64,000 bases of DNA, taken from positions 1 through 64,000 of the forward strand of contig DATCIJ010000073.1 in the NCBI GenBank assembly GCA_036507855.1. The letters run 5' to 3'. The stretch is from JABWBJ01 sp036507855. Lineage in GTDB: Bacteria > Gemmatimonadota > Gemmatimonadetes > Gemmatimonadales > Gemmatimonadaceae. A program made the translations under genes and the position numbers. Under the pieces are notes generated by a model. It saw nothing but the letters and a program-made list of their open reading frames with translations. It did no database searches and was not told where the DNA came from. Below are positions 1 through 7,414 of the stretch, piece after piece. The first letter of the stretch is position 1, and each line of letters begins with the position of its first letter.

Positions 1-35
1 GCGGAGCCGTCCAGCGGCACGAGTATCTTCGGCAT
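1..35 (-). CDS. Universal stress protein, N-terminal fragment cut by the window edge
   Basis: Only the first 11 codons are inside the window. They read MPKILVPLDGS, the typical opening of a UspA-fold protein: a first beta strand followed by the loop with Asp that helps bind ATP. A good ribosome binding site, GGAGAG, lies at 42-47 on the minus strand, six bases before the ATG. Members of this family are small cytoplasmic nucleotide-binding proteins that accumulate under stress. The call rests on a very short but characteristic segment. Confidence 0.6.
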   Translation of the reverse strand, partial: MPKILVPLDGS

Positions 36-345
36 GCGCGACTCTCCGGAAGCGGAACCTGGGCTGGGGACGCAGATGTGGTCGTCCGCCCATATGTCAG
101 GCTACGGCACACGTCCAGGCGCCGTGTCGGGCATTGCCTGACTTGCTGTGGTGAACTTCGAACCGCCCCGCACGTGCGTCGCGCGTGGGAACGCGCGCGA
201 AGGCTCAGGGGTAGCCCCGTTGTCGCATGACAATGACTCGGAGGGGACCCGATGAGCATCGCGTCGCGCGGACGGTGTCTGTCATGCGCTCTACCATGGG
301 CGCTCCTGCTCCCCGCCCTCGCTCGTCACCTTCCGGCGCAATCAC
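36..345. other. Intergenic stretch between the stress-protein start and tadA
   Basis: About 310 bases without a convincing gene. It should hold the promoter of the minus-strand stress protein, though I cannot fix -35 and -10 boxes. GC-rich hairpins are visible near 180-200 (CGCGCG, short loop, CGCGCG) and 208-217 (GGGG/CCCC). A plus-strand ATG at 252 has a strong ribosome binding site and is listed separately as a possible gene remnant. Confidence 0.5.
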
Positions 346-434
346 TCACGCGCGACGCTCGGCAAAGAACGCCTCGAGCGGCGCACCGCACTCGCGAGCC
401 ATCACGCCCGCGACGACTTCCGGCCGGTGATTGA
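252..434 (+). pseudogene. Possible remnant of a secreted-protein gene start
   Basis: The ATG at 252 is preceded by GGAGGGG with 5-base spacing, one of the best ribosome binding sites in the window. The first 30 codons encode a signal-peptide-like segment: arginines, then a hydrophobic run (ALPWALLLPALA), then LPAQ as a possible cleavage region. After about codon 32 the frame runs antisense into the conserved 3' end of tadA, becomes arginine-rich and stops at 434. It may be a decayed gene start left behind by a rearrangement, or chance in GC-rich DNA. Confidence 0.2.
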
Positions 435-777
435 GCCGCGGGTGCCGCAGCAGGTCACCAACGCTTCCTGCCATCCCCGCCTTTTCGTCCCAGGCGCCGA
501 ACGTCACCCGGTCGAGCCGGGCGAGGACGATCGCCCCTGCGCACATCGCGCACGGCTCCAGCGTCACGAACAGCTCGCAACCCTCCAGCCGCCAGGTGCC
601 TAACGTGCGAGCGGCTTCACGGATCGCCAGCATTTCGGCGTGTGCCGTGGGGTCCTGGTCCCGGACGGTCCGGTTGGAACCGCGACCGATGATTTCACCA
701 TTCCTGACCACGACCGCGCCAACGGGGACGTCCGTGGCATCCGCGGCTTCCCTCGCCAGCCGGAGCGCCTCGAGCAT
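346..777 (-). CDS. tadA: tRNA-specific adenosine deaminase TadA
   Basis: Deaminates A34 to inosine in tRNA-Arg(ACG) so that one tRNA can read several arginine codons. From the ATG at 777 the protein is 143 residues, normal for the family. It shows the cytidine-deaminase zinc site: HAE at 46-48 and PCAMC at 75-79, with Glu48 as proton shuttle. The frame stays open upstream to 903, but the extra 42 residues are translated 7-bp repeats (SHESRVTSH-like) and are not conserved sequence, so the start at 777 is preferred although no clear ribosome binding site precedes it. It lies downstream of clpB on the same strand. Confidence 0.9.
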   Translation of the reverse strand: MLEALRLAREAADATDVPVGAVVVRNGEIIGRGSNRTVRDQDPTAHAEMLAIREAARTLGTWRLEGCELFVTLEPCAMCAGAIVLARLDRVTFGAWDEKAGMAGSVGDLLRHPRLNHRPEVVAGVMARECGAPLEAFFAERRA

Positions 778-783
778 GAACTG

Positions 784-851
784 GTGACTCGTGACTCGTG
801 ACTCGTGACTCGGCACGTCGTGACTCGTGATTCGTGATTCGTGACTCGGCA
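784..851. repeat. Degenerate heptamer tandem repeat (unit CTCGTGA) before tadA
   Basis: About nine units of 7 bp, mostly CTCGTGA with TTCGTGA and CTCGGCA variants, lie directly upstream of the preferred tadA start. They would be translated if the longer tadA frame were used. This is one of at least twelve heptamer loci in the window, each with a different unit. Confidence 0.85.
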
Positions 852-923
852 CAGCACCCGCAACATCGGATGCGGCGGTTTTCCAAACCGACTCAGCGCT
901 CATCGGGATGGCAGTTTATCCCA

Positions 924-951
924 CATCCGCCATCCGCCATCCGCCATCCGC
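924..951. repeat. Heptamer tandem repeat (unit CATCCGC, four perfect copies)
   Basis: Four exact head-to-tail copies of CATCCGC sit between the clpB stop codon (955-957) and tadA. They are separate from, and unlike, the CTCGTGA repeat 70 bases away. Confidence 0.9.
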
Positions 952-954
952 GCA

Positions 955-3546
955 TCACGTCCCCGCCTTCGTGAATACGATGCCCTCGCCATCCACGTCC
1001 GCCACGATCTTGTCGCCGTCGGCGAACTTCCCCTCGAGCACCGCCATCGCCAGCGGATTCTGGATCGAGCGCTGAATCGCGCGCTTCAGCGGCCGGGCGC
1101 CGAAGGCCGGATCGAATCCCTCCTCCGCCAGAAGTTGCTTTGCCTTGTCGGATACCTCGAGCGTCAGGTTCCGGTCGGCCAGCAGCTTTCTCAGCCGCTC
1201 GAGCTGCAGTTCGACAATCGCGCCGATCTGCTCCATGCCCAACGGACGGAAGATGATGATGTCGTCCACGCGGTTCAGGAACTCGGGCTTGAACGTCTGG
1301 CGCAACGCCTGCATGACCTGGGTCTCGACCGTCGACCAATCGTCCCGCGCGTGCTCCAGGATGTACACCGAGCCGATGTTCGACGTCATGATGATCACGA
1401 CGTTCCGGAAGTCCACCGTGCGACCTTGTGAGTCGGTCAGGCGCCCCTCGTCGAGGATCTGCAGCAGGATGTTGAACACATCGGGATGCGCCTTCTCGAC
1501 CTCATCGAACAGCACGACCTGGTACGGACGCCGCCGCACCGCCTCGGTGAGCTGTCCGCCTTCCTCGTAACCGACATAGCCGGGCGGCGCGCCGATCAAT
1601 CGCGCCACGGCATGCTTCTCCATGTACTCCGACATGTCGATGCGCACCATCGCCTGCTCGTCGTCGAACAGGAACTCCGCCAGCGCCCGCGCCGTCTCGG
1701 TCTTCCCGACCCCGGTTGGGCCGAGGAAGATGAACGAGCCGATCGGGCGGTTCGGATCCTGCAGGCCAGCCCGCGAGCGACGCACCGCGTTCGACACGGC
1801 TTCCACCGCCTCGCGCTGCCCGATCACGCGGCGGGCCAGTTCATCCTCCAGCTTGGTCAGGCGCTCCCGCTCGCTTTCCATCATTCGCGTCACGGGTATG
1901 CCGGTCCAGCGAGACACGATCTCGGCGATGTCGTCGGCCGTCACTTCCTCCTTCAGGAAGCGCGCCCCACCGCCCTGCTTGGAGGCGAGCGCCTGTTCGG
2001 CCTCCTTCAATCGCGTTTCCAGTGCGGGAATGCGTCCATACGAGATTTCTGCCGCCTTCCCCAGATCACCGGCGCGCGTCGCCTGCTCAGCCTCGATCCT
2101 GGCCGCCTCGAGGTCCGCCTTGATCTGGCCGACGGCGCCTAACGTCTCCTTCTCGCGCTGCCACTGCGCCTTCATGCCGGACGCCTTCTCCTTCGCCTCG
2201 GCCAGTTCCTTCTCCAGGACCTGCCGACGCGCGACGGCCTCGGGATCCTTCTCTTTCTGGAGCGCCTGCTTCTCGATCTCGAGCCTGACGATCCGCCGCT
2301 CGACCTCATCGATCTCCTGCGGCATGGAATCGATCTCGATGCGCAGGCGCGACGCCGCCTCATCCATGAGGTCGATGGCCTTGTCGGGCAGGAACCGGTC
2401 GCCGATGTAGCGATTCGACAGCGTGGCCGCGGCGACCACCGCGCCATCGGTGATCGTCACGCCATGGTGCGCCTCGTAGCGCTCCTTGAGGCCGCGCAGG
2501 ATCGCGATCGTGTTCTCGACGGTGGGCTCGCCGATGTAGACCGGCTGGAAGCGCCGCTCCAGCGCGGGGTCCTTCTCGACGTACTTGCGATACTCGTCCA
2601 GCGTGGTCGCGCCGATCACGCGAAGCTCGCCCCGGGCGAGCATCGGCTTGAGCATGTTGCCCGCATCCATGGCGCCTTCGGCTTTCCCCGCCCCGACCAG
2701 CGTGTGCAGCTCGTCGATGAAGACGATGAACGCGCCCTGTGAGTCGGCGATTTCCTTGAGCACCGCCTTCAGCCGCTCCTCGAACTCGCCGCGGAACTTG
2801 GCGCCGGCAATGAGGGCGCCGAGGTCGAGCTGGATGAGACGCTTGTTCTTGAGTCCCTCGGGGACATCGCCGTTCACGATGCGTTGCGCGAGGCCTTCGG
2901 CGATGGCCGTCTTACCGACGCCGGGCTCGCCGATCACGACCGGGTTGTTCTTCGTGCGCCGCGACAGCACCTGCATGACCCGACGGATCTCTTCATCCCG
3001 ACCGATGACCGGATCCAGCTTTCCCTTGCGCGCCGACTCGGTCAGGTCGCGCGTGAAACGCTGGAGCGCGCGATAGGCATCCTCTGGAGTCTGGTCGGTG
3101 ACCTTGTGCGTTCCCCGTACCGCCTTGAGGGCCTCCATCAGGGCCGCCCGGTCGGCGCCAACCGCGCCAAGCAGCGCCTTGCTCTCGGCGCCCTTGGTGT
3201 CCGCCAGGGCCAGCAACAGGTGCTCGGTCGAGACGTAATCGTCGCCTAACGTCCGAGCTTCCTCTTCGGCGCGGTCGATGACCTGGTTGAGCTCCCGCGA
3301 CAGGCTGGGCGTGGCGCCGGACTGCCTGGGATACCGCGCCATGTCGCGCTCCACGCCTTCGCGGAGCTGGCCGACGTTCACGCCCAGCTTCTGGAGGATC
3401 GGAACGACGATACTCTCCTCCTGCGAGAGCAGCGCGTGCAGGAGGTGCAGGTCGTAAACGAGCGGATTCCCGTTCTTCCGGGCGTGGCCGAGCGCGTCGT
3501 TCAGCGCTTCGGTCGACTTGACGGTAAGGCGGTCGGGATTGATCAC
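955..3546 (-). CDS. clpB: ClpB protein disaggregase (Hsp100 AAA+ ATPase)
   Basis: Hexameric cytoplasmic chaperone that pulls polypeptides out of aggregates together with DnaK. From a GTG at 3546 the protein is 863 residues, the usual ClpB size, and opens MINPDRLTVKSTEAL. Domain order: Clp N-terminal double repeat (about 1-145), AAA1 with Walker A GEPGVGKT (about 200), a long coiled-coil middle domain rich in Glu/Lys/Arg (about 400-530) that separates ClpB from ClpA/ClpC, then AAA2 with GPTGVGKT and an IDMSEYMEKH segment. The frame extends upstream to 3810, but those residues are translated intergenic repeats. No heat-shock promoter element could be fixed in the upstream gap. Confidence 0.95.
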   Translation of the reverse strand: MINPDRLTVKSTEALNDALGHARKNGNPLVYDLHLLHALLSQEESIVVPILQKLGVNVGQLREGVERDMARYPRQSGATPSLSRELNQVIDRAEEEARTLGDDYVSTEHLLLALADTKGAESKALLGAVGADRAALMEALKAVRGTHKVTDQTPEDAYRALQRFTRDLTESARKGKLDPVIGRDEEIRRVMQVLSRRTKNNPVVIGEPGVGKTAIAEGLAQRIVNGDVPEGLKNKRLIQLDLGALIAGAKFRGEFEERLKAVLKEIADSQGAFIVFIDELHTLVGAGKAEGAMDAGNMLKPMLARGELRVIGATTLDEYRKYVEKDPALERRFQPVYIGEPTVENTIAILRGLKERYEAHHGVTITDGAVVAAATLSNRYIGDRFLPDKAIDLMDEAASRLRIEIDSMPQEIDEVERRIVRLEIEKQALQKEKDPEAVARRQVLEKELAEAKEKASGMKAQWQREKETLGAVGQIKADLEAARIEAEQATRAGDLGKAAEISYGRIPALETRLKEAEQALASKQGGGARFLKEEVTADDIAEIVSRWTGIPVTRMMESERERLTKLEDELARRVIGQREAVEAVSNAVRRSRAGLQDPNRPIGSFIFLGPTGVGKTETARALAEFLFDDEQAMVRIDMSEYMEKHAVARLIGAPPGYVGYEEGGQLTEAVRRRPYQVVLFDEVEKAHPDVFNILLQILDEGRLTDSQGRTVDFRNVVIIMTSNIGSVYILEHARDDWSTVETQVMQALRQTFKPEFLNRVDDIIIFRPLGMEQIGAIVELQLERLRKLLADRNLTLEVSDKAKQLLAEEGFDPAFGARPLKRAIQRSIQNPLAMAVLEGKFADGDKIVADVDGEGIVFTKAGT

Positions 3547-3550
3547 GATG

Positions 3551-3585
3551 GAGACATGAGATGGGAGATGGGAGAGGTGAGATAA
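3551..3585. repeat. Heptamer tandem repeat (unit GAGATGG) in front of clpB
   Basis: Five units of 7 bp (GAGACAT, GAGATGG, GAGATGG, GAGAGGT, GAGATAA) begin four bases upstream of the clpB GTG. The ribosome-binding region of clpB therefore lies inside the repeat and has no classical Shine-Dalgarno sequence. Confidence 0.85.
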
Positions 3586-3785
3586 CCTGCTCGCATCCTC
3601 GATTGACGCTGAATCGGTTGGAACTATCGCTGAGTCACGAAGATGCCCCGCTACGAATGGCAATGACAGTACCAGCTGGATCGCGCCGTAAAGACGGAAT
3701 CCGAGCCGATACGGCGGGCGGGAGCGCTGCCTATGGCAGGATTCGCTCGCCTTGCTGCGCGCAGTCCTGCTCGATAGGCTGTGAT

Positions 3786-3858
3786 GCGGGTGTCGGGTTG
3801 CGGGTAACAATCCGACTGTGCGCCGCCAACCCGCTACCCGCCACCCGCAACCCGCAGA
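3786..3858. repeat. Inverted pair of heptamer arrays (GCGGGTN / NACCCGC)
   Basis: The left array at 3786-3808 has units GCGGGTG, TCGGGTT and GCGGGTA. The right array at 3828-3858 has AACCCGC, TACCCGC, CACCCGC and AACCCGC, which are reverse complements of the left units. Together they can fold into a long imperfect hairpin just upstream of the GTG at 3864. Confidence 0.85.
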
Positions 3859-3863
3859 CGACG

Positions 3864-4169
3864 GTGAATCGGCCCATCGCGATCATTGCCCTGGCAGCCT
3901 TGATGCAGAGCAATGGCTGCCGCTCCGACCCGGTGTTCGTCGAAATGAGCGACTCGACGTTCGTCAGAACGATGGTCGCATTGCGCAAGCTGCCCATTGG
4001 CTCGGCAGATACCACGACCCGCGCGCGGCAGAGGGATTCCGTCCTGAGACTATTCGGAGTGACGGCCGCACAGGTGGAATCGACCACGCTTCGCCTGGCC
4101 AATGATCCGGCACGTGCCGCGGCCATCTGGCGAGCGATCGAGAACCCCTCCACGGGCTCGCCGCCATAG
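3864..4169 (+). CDS. Small secreted or lipid-anchored protein of unknown function
   Basis: 101 residues from a GTG at 3864. The first 20 residues form a signal-like hydrophobic segment (PIAIIALAALMQSNGC) ending in a Cys that could be a weak lipobox. The mature part is helical and charged, with the pattern FVRTMVALRKL, RQRDSVLRLFGVTAAQVE and a C-terminal helix. It resembles small DUF4296-type lipoproteins in layout, but I cannot prove that assignment. It is one of only three plus-strand genes and ends two bases before the tail of a terminator that serves the converging gene. The frame is open further upstream, but that part is repeat sequence. Confidence 0.55.
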   Translation: MNRPIAIIALAALMQSNGCRSDPVFVEMSDSTFVRTMVALRKLPIGSADTTTRARQRDSVLRLFGVTAAQVESTTLRLANDPARAAAIWRAIENPSTGSPP

Positions 4170-4170
4170 A

Positions 4171-4202
4171 CAAGAAAAACGGCGTCCAGACTGGACGCCG
4201 TT
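4171..4202 (-). terminator. Rho-independent terminator of the sorting-domain gene
   Basis: On the minus strand a near-perfect palindrome (arms 4191-4202 and 4178-4189, AACGGCGTCCAG with its complement) is followed at once by TTTTTCTTG. It lies 21 bases past the stop of the 4224-4679 gene. This is the clearest intrinsic terminator in the window. The plus-strand direction lacks a T run. Confidence 0.9.
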
Positions 4203-4223
4203 CAGGCAATACCCTCGGACGGG

Positions 4224-4679
4224 CTACTTCCGGATGGTCATCTTCCGGGTGATTGGTGAGCCGTTGACTTCGAGTCGGTAAGCGTAAACGCCCGACGCGG
4301 CCTCGCGGCTGGTGCCGCCGACCTTGCCGTCCCAATACGCCGTGTACTCTCCACACGTCAGGAACACATTCTCCAGGGGCTGCCCGCCCGAAACGCCGGA
4401 CGCGGCACCCTGCAGCACCGGCACCGCCACTTGCTGCGCGAGCAGGTTGTAGATCCTGAGGCTCACGCGGTATTGCCGACTGGGATCAATACAGTTCGGA
4501 AAACCGCCTACGGAAAACGCGATCCGCGTCTCCGGGTTGAACGGATTCGGATAGTTCTGCCTGAGTTCCGAACCAGTGCGGTTATCTCTGCTGGACTGCT
4601 GGCCCTGTGCGGCGGCCGAGGACGCCGGTAACGCGAAGAGAGCAAGCACAAGCAGCCCGCCTGCCCAACACTGCTTCAT
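4224..4679 (-). CDS. Secreted stand-alone FlgD/C-terminal-sorting-like domain protein
   Basis: 151 residues from ATG 4679, with GGAG about nine bases upstream. Residues 1-25 are a clean signal peptide (hydrophobic core, ...SSAAAQG). Residues 41-50 are QNYPNPFNPE, the signature of the FlgD-Ig-like / T9SS type-A-like sorting domain. It is followed by strands (YRVSLRIYNLLAQQV), a YTAYWDGK turn, ASGVYAYRLEV and the ending ITRKMTIRK. This domain is normally fused to the end of large secreted proteins, but here it makes up almost the whole mature chain. Two cysteines (PNC, LTC) could form a disulfide. The gene has its own promoter and terminator. Confidence 0.75.
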   Translation of the reverse strand: MKQCWAGGLLVLALFALPASSAAAQGQQSSRDNRTGSELRQNYPNPFNPETRIAFSVGGFPNCIDPSRQYRVSLRIYNLLAQQVAVPVLQGAASGVSGGQPLENVFLTCGEYTAYWDGKVGGTSREAASGVYAYRLEVNGSPITRKMTIRK

Positions 4680-4753
4680 GTGTCTTCTCCAAGCTGACCA
4701 AAGAGGGACTCGCTGCAATCTCCTGTATCGGGTTTCCTGAACGGACTTTTGCG

Positions 4754-4782
4754 AACTTAGGAACGCGCTACCGAACTGTCAA
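4754..4782 (-). promoter_or_regulatory. Sigma-70-type promoter for the sorting-domain gene
   Basis: Read on the minus strand, TTGACA (4777-4782, a perfect -35) is followed after 17 bases by TAAGTT (4754-4759, -10). The gene start at 4679 would have an untranslated leader of about 65-70 bases. Together with the terminator at 4171-4202 this makes the gene monocistronic. Confidence 0.75.
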
Positions 4783-4798
4783 GCAAGCAGTTACGTCG

Positions 4799-6640
4799 TC
4801 ACGACGTCAACCGTACCCGACCCGTCTCACGACGTTCCGTAACCCGCTTCCGGTCACAGTATTCGAGGAACGGAATGAGGTATTTGCGTGACAGACCGAG
4901 CACCTCCCGAAGCTCCGATGGGCTGTACTCGCGACTTTCCGTCATTCCGTCCCGGAGTCGCGTGACCAGCCGATCGACCACTTCTACTGCATAAAACCTG
5001 CCCGGCTCCACTCCGACAATCAGGTTTTCCCGTTCAAGTATGCGGAGAATGGGGACTGGGTCTCGGTGATGCAGGTCCGTGAGGGTAGCCACATCCGGGG
5101 GTTCCGTGCCACCGGCGCGAATGTCGGACAGGAGTCGCGTCCGGTACTCCGCATCCCGTTCGCCGATCATCGCCCGCCAACCAGGAGTGGCCAGGACGGC
5201 GCCCCGCCGTTCGACCCGTCCGGCGGCCGCGAGGTCCGCGACGGCGCGCTCCACCAGCTCCACCGCGAACGGCAGGACATCCGGCAGCCCCGCGATCGAC
5301 TGACCGTCGCCTAACGGATCCAGGCGATGCCCTTCCTTCACGAGCCCCTCGATCGCCTCGCGCGCCGCCGCAACTACCGCTGGATGATAGATCCTCGAGC
5401 CGATGCCAACCGCCACCTCCGTCCGGCCGAGCAGGTCGCGCAACGCACCAGGGGGAATCCCGGACCGTGCGGCGAGCAGCGACTGCTCCACCCCGTCGCC
5501 CGAGGCTTCCTGAAGAATCCTGCCTAACGTCTCCTCGTGTCGCTCGAGCCGGCTCCATGCGGACGGGCGCCGGCGTGGTGGCAGCGGGTCGACCACGACA
5601 CCGCCCCCGATCGTAGCGGGCGGTGACGCGCGTCTCAACACGAACCGGTCACCGGCGCGCGCGGGCACCGGCTCCTGCAGCACGACGCGGGCCGCGCGCA
5701 AGTCCCCCGGTTGGAGCCCGCCTCCCCCAGCGACGATGCGGGCGCCGACGTCGGCCGTGCCCAGGTGCAGGCGCACCCACTCCCGGGGGCCGAGCCCATG
5801 CGGCGCATCACTGAGCAGTGAGACTTCGGCGCGCATCAACGTCGTCAGAGGCCAGGCCACGTCCGCGCAGAGCCAGGCGCCGCGCGAAACGCCGCCGACC
5901 TCCACGCCCGTGACCGCGACCGCCGCGCGAGTCCCGGGTTGCGCCCGCGGGACGTCGACGCCGTGCGCCTGAACGCCGCGCACGCGAACGGTCTTGCCCG
6001 AGGGCTGGACGACCAGTGCGTCTCCCGTGGCGACGCCGCCTTCCCACACCGTTCCCGTGACGACGGTGCCCGTTCCCCGCACCGAGAACGCCCGGTCGAT
6101 GGGCATCCTGAACGCATCGCTGGCGTCGCGCGCGGGAATCGATGCCACCGCCGCACCTAACGCGGCACGCACCGCGTCGAGGCCGGCGCCCGTTGCCGCC
6201 GAGGTCCGCACCACGGGCGCGCCTTCCAGCGGCGTCCCCTGCACCGCCTCGGTAACGTCGGCTGTCACCAGGGCAAGCCAATCGTCATCCACCAGGTCGC
6301 ACTTGGTGAGCGCGACCACTCCGGCGCGCGTGCCCAGTATCGAGAGAATCGAGAGATGCTCCCTCGTCTGCGGCATGACGCCCTCGTCGGCGGCAACCAC
6401 GAGCAAGGCGACGTCGATCCCGCTGGCCCCTGCCACCATCGTGCGTACGAATGCCTCGTGCCCCGGCACGTCAACGATGCCCACCGTTCCAATGCCATCG
6501 AGCTCCAGCGGCGCGAATCCGAGTTCGATCGTGATCCCGCGACGCTTCTCCTCGGGCAACCGGTCGGTGTCCACGCCGGTGAGGGCGCGAACGAGCGACG
6601 TCTTGCCGTGATCGATGTGCCCTGCGGTCCCGATGATCAT
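4799..6640 (-). CDS. selB: Selenocysteine-specific elongation factor SelB
   Basis: GTPase that carries Sec-tRNA(Sec) to UGA codons marked by a SECIS hairpin. 613 residues, the normal size. The N-terminal EF-Tu-like part shows GHIDHGKTS (7-15), RGITIELGF, DVPGHE and TKCD, followed by two beta-barrel domains and C-terminal winged-helix repeats that end near SRKYLIPFLEYCDRKRVT. The ATG at 6640 overlaps the recO stop as ATGA, which fixes the start; a longer frame to 6667 is not needed. No selA, selC or selD was found in the window. It is the last gene of the run headed by the cobalamin riboswitch. Confidence 0.93.
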   Translation of the reverse strand: MIIGTAGHIDHGKTSLVRALTGVDTDRLPEEKRRGITIELGFAPLELDGIGTVGIVDVPGHEAFVRTMVAGASGIDVALLVVAADEGVMPQTREHLSILSILGTRAGVVALTKCDLVDDDWLALVTADVTEAVQGTPLEGAPVVRTSAATGAGLDAVRAALGAAVASIPARDASDAFRMPIDRAFSVRGTGTVVTGTVWEGGVATGDALVVQPSGKTVRVRGVQAHGVDVPRAQPGTRAAVAVTGVEVGGVSRGAWLCADVAWPLTTLMRAEVSLLSDAPHGLGPREWVRLHLGTADVGARIVAGGGGLQPGDLRAARVVLQEPVPARAGDRFVLRRASPPATIGGGVVVDPLPPRRRPSAWSRLERHEETLGRILQEASGDGVEQSLLAARSGIPPGALRDLLGRTEVAVGIGSRIYHPAVVAAAREAIEGLVKEGHRLDPLGDGQSIAGLPDVLPFAVELVERAVADLAAAGRVERRGAVLATPGWRAMIGERDAEYRTRLLSDIRAGGTEPPDVATLTDLHHRDPVPILRILERENLIVGVEPGRFYAVEVVDRLVTRLRDGMTESREYSPSELREVLGLSRKYLIPFLEYCDRKRVTERRETGRVRLTS

Positions 6641-7398
6641 GCCGGCCGGCGAAGGCGGGCCTCCCATCCGTCGAGCGCGCGGAGCGCGCGGCCGTCTCCC
6701 ATGTGGTGGTGCAGGAACTCGCGAAGCAGCCGGAGATGGGCGCGTCTCGCCAGGTCGCTCAGCGGCGGCACCTCCTCATCCTCCAGCCACGCTGACATCG
6801 CAGTTCGCGCGTCGGCGGGCAGTTCGCGACCGACCGACACGCTACGGACACACTGCCCGCACACCACGCCGCCGCCGTGGTGGCTGAAGGGTGCCGCCCG
6901 ATCCGGCGGCAGCTCTGCGGAACATGAGCAGCATCGATTCATCGTCGGGCCAAAGCCCAGCGCCGCCACGTAGCGCCATGCGCCGGCCAGACCATGATCA
7001 GTCGCGGAACCTGCCGCTGACCCGGCAATCTCATCGAGCGAGCGACCAAGGACATCGAACGCGTCGTCGTGCGGGTCCGCGTGCGCGAAGCGGAGCGCCA
7101 GTTCCGCCAGCGCCGAGGCGCCGGCAAAGCGATCCAGGTCGGCGGCCAGGGCCATGCGACTTCGCGTCAGGTCGAAGCCCGAGAGGTTGGACAGCTCCCG
7201 GCCAGGCTTCAGCGTGAATTGCGCCACACCGCTGGCGAAAAGATCGAGCGAAGGACCGAAGCGGCTGCGGGGGCGACGCGCGCCGCGCGCGAGCACGGAC
7301 TGCACGCCATGTTCCCGGGTCGCCAGTCGCACGATGCGCGACGACTCGAGGTAGTCCTGCACGTGCAGGACCATGGCGTCGGTCGATACGAAGGTCAT
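6637..7398 (-). CDS. recO: DNA repair protein RecO
   Basis: Helps load RecA on SSB-coated single strands in the RecFOR pathway and anneals complementary strands. 253 residues from ATG 7398. The N-terminal OB fold opens FVSTDAMVLHVQDYLESSRIVRLATREHG. A four-cysteine zinc site is visible: Cys156/157/159 and Cys180-x2-Cys183. It starts 17 bases after the btuB stop and overlaps selB by four bases, so it is probably co-transcribed with the B12 uptake genes. The frame extends to 7443 but that part overlaps btuB. Confidence 0.9.
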   Translation of the reverse strand: MTFVSTDAMVLHVQDYLESSRIVRLATREHGVQSVLARGARRPRSRFGPSLDLFASGVAQFTLKPGRELSNLSGFDLTRSRMALAADLDRFAGASALAELALRFAHADPHDDAFDVLGRSLDEIAGSAAGSATDHGLAGAWRYVAALGFGPTMNRCCSCSAELPPDRAAPFSHHGGGVVCGQCVRSVSVGRELPADARTAMSAWLEDEEVPPLSDLARRAHLRLLREFLHHHMGDGRALRALDGWEARLRRPA

Positions 7399-7414
7399 CA
7401 GTTCGCGATTCTGC

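Larger units (their letters stand above)
3547..3863. other. Intergenic region between divergent clpB and a small secreted-protein gene
   Basis: About 317 bases of divergent promoter region. It holds a GAGATGG-type heptamer repeat at 3551-3585, a non-repetitive middle, and a pair of inverted heptamer arrays at 3786-3808 (GCGGGT-type) and 3828-3858 (ACCCGC-type). The regulatory boxes of clpB must lie here, but I could not recognise a CIRCE-like or sigma-32-like site. Confidence 0.6.

Noticed and set aside
784..951. CRISPR array or minisatellite locus near tadA
   Set aside because: Units are 7 bp with no unique spacers; there is no cas gene in the window.
4799..6640. In-window selenoprotein read through UGA
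   Set aside because: None of the recognised genes is interrupted by an in-frame TGA with continuing homology, so no substrate of SelB was found here.
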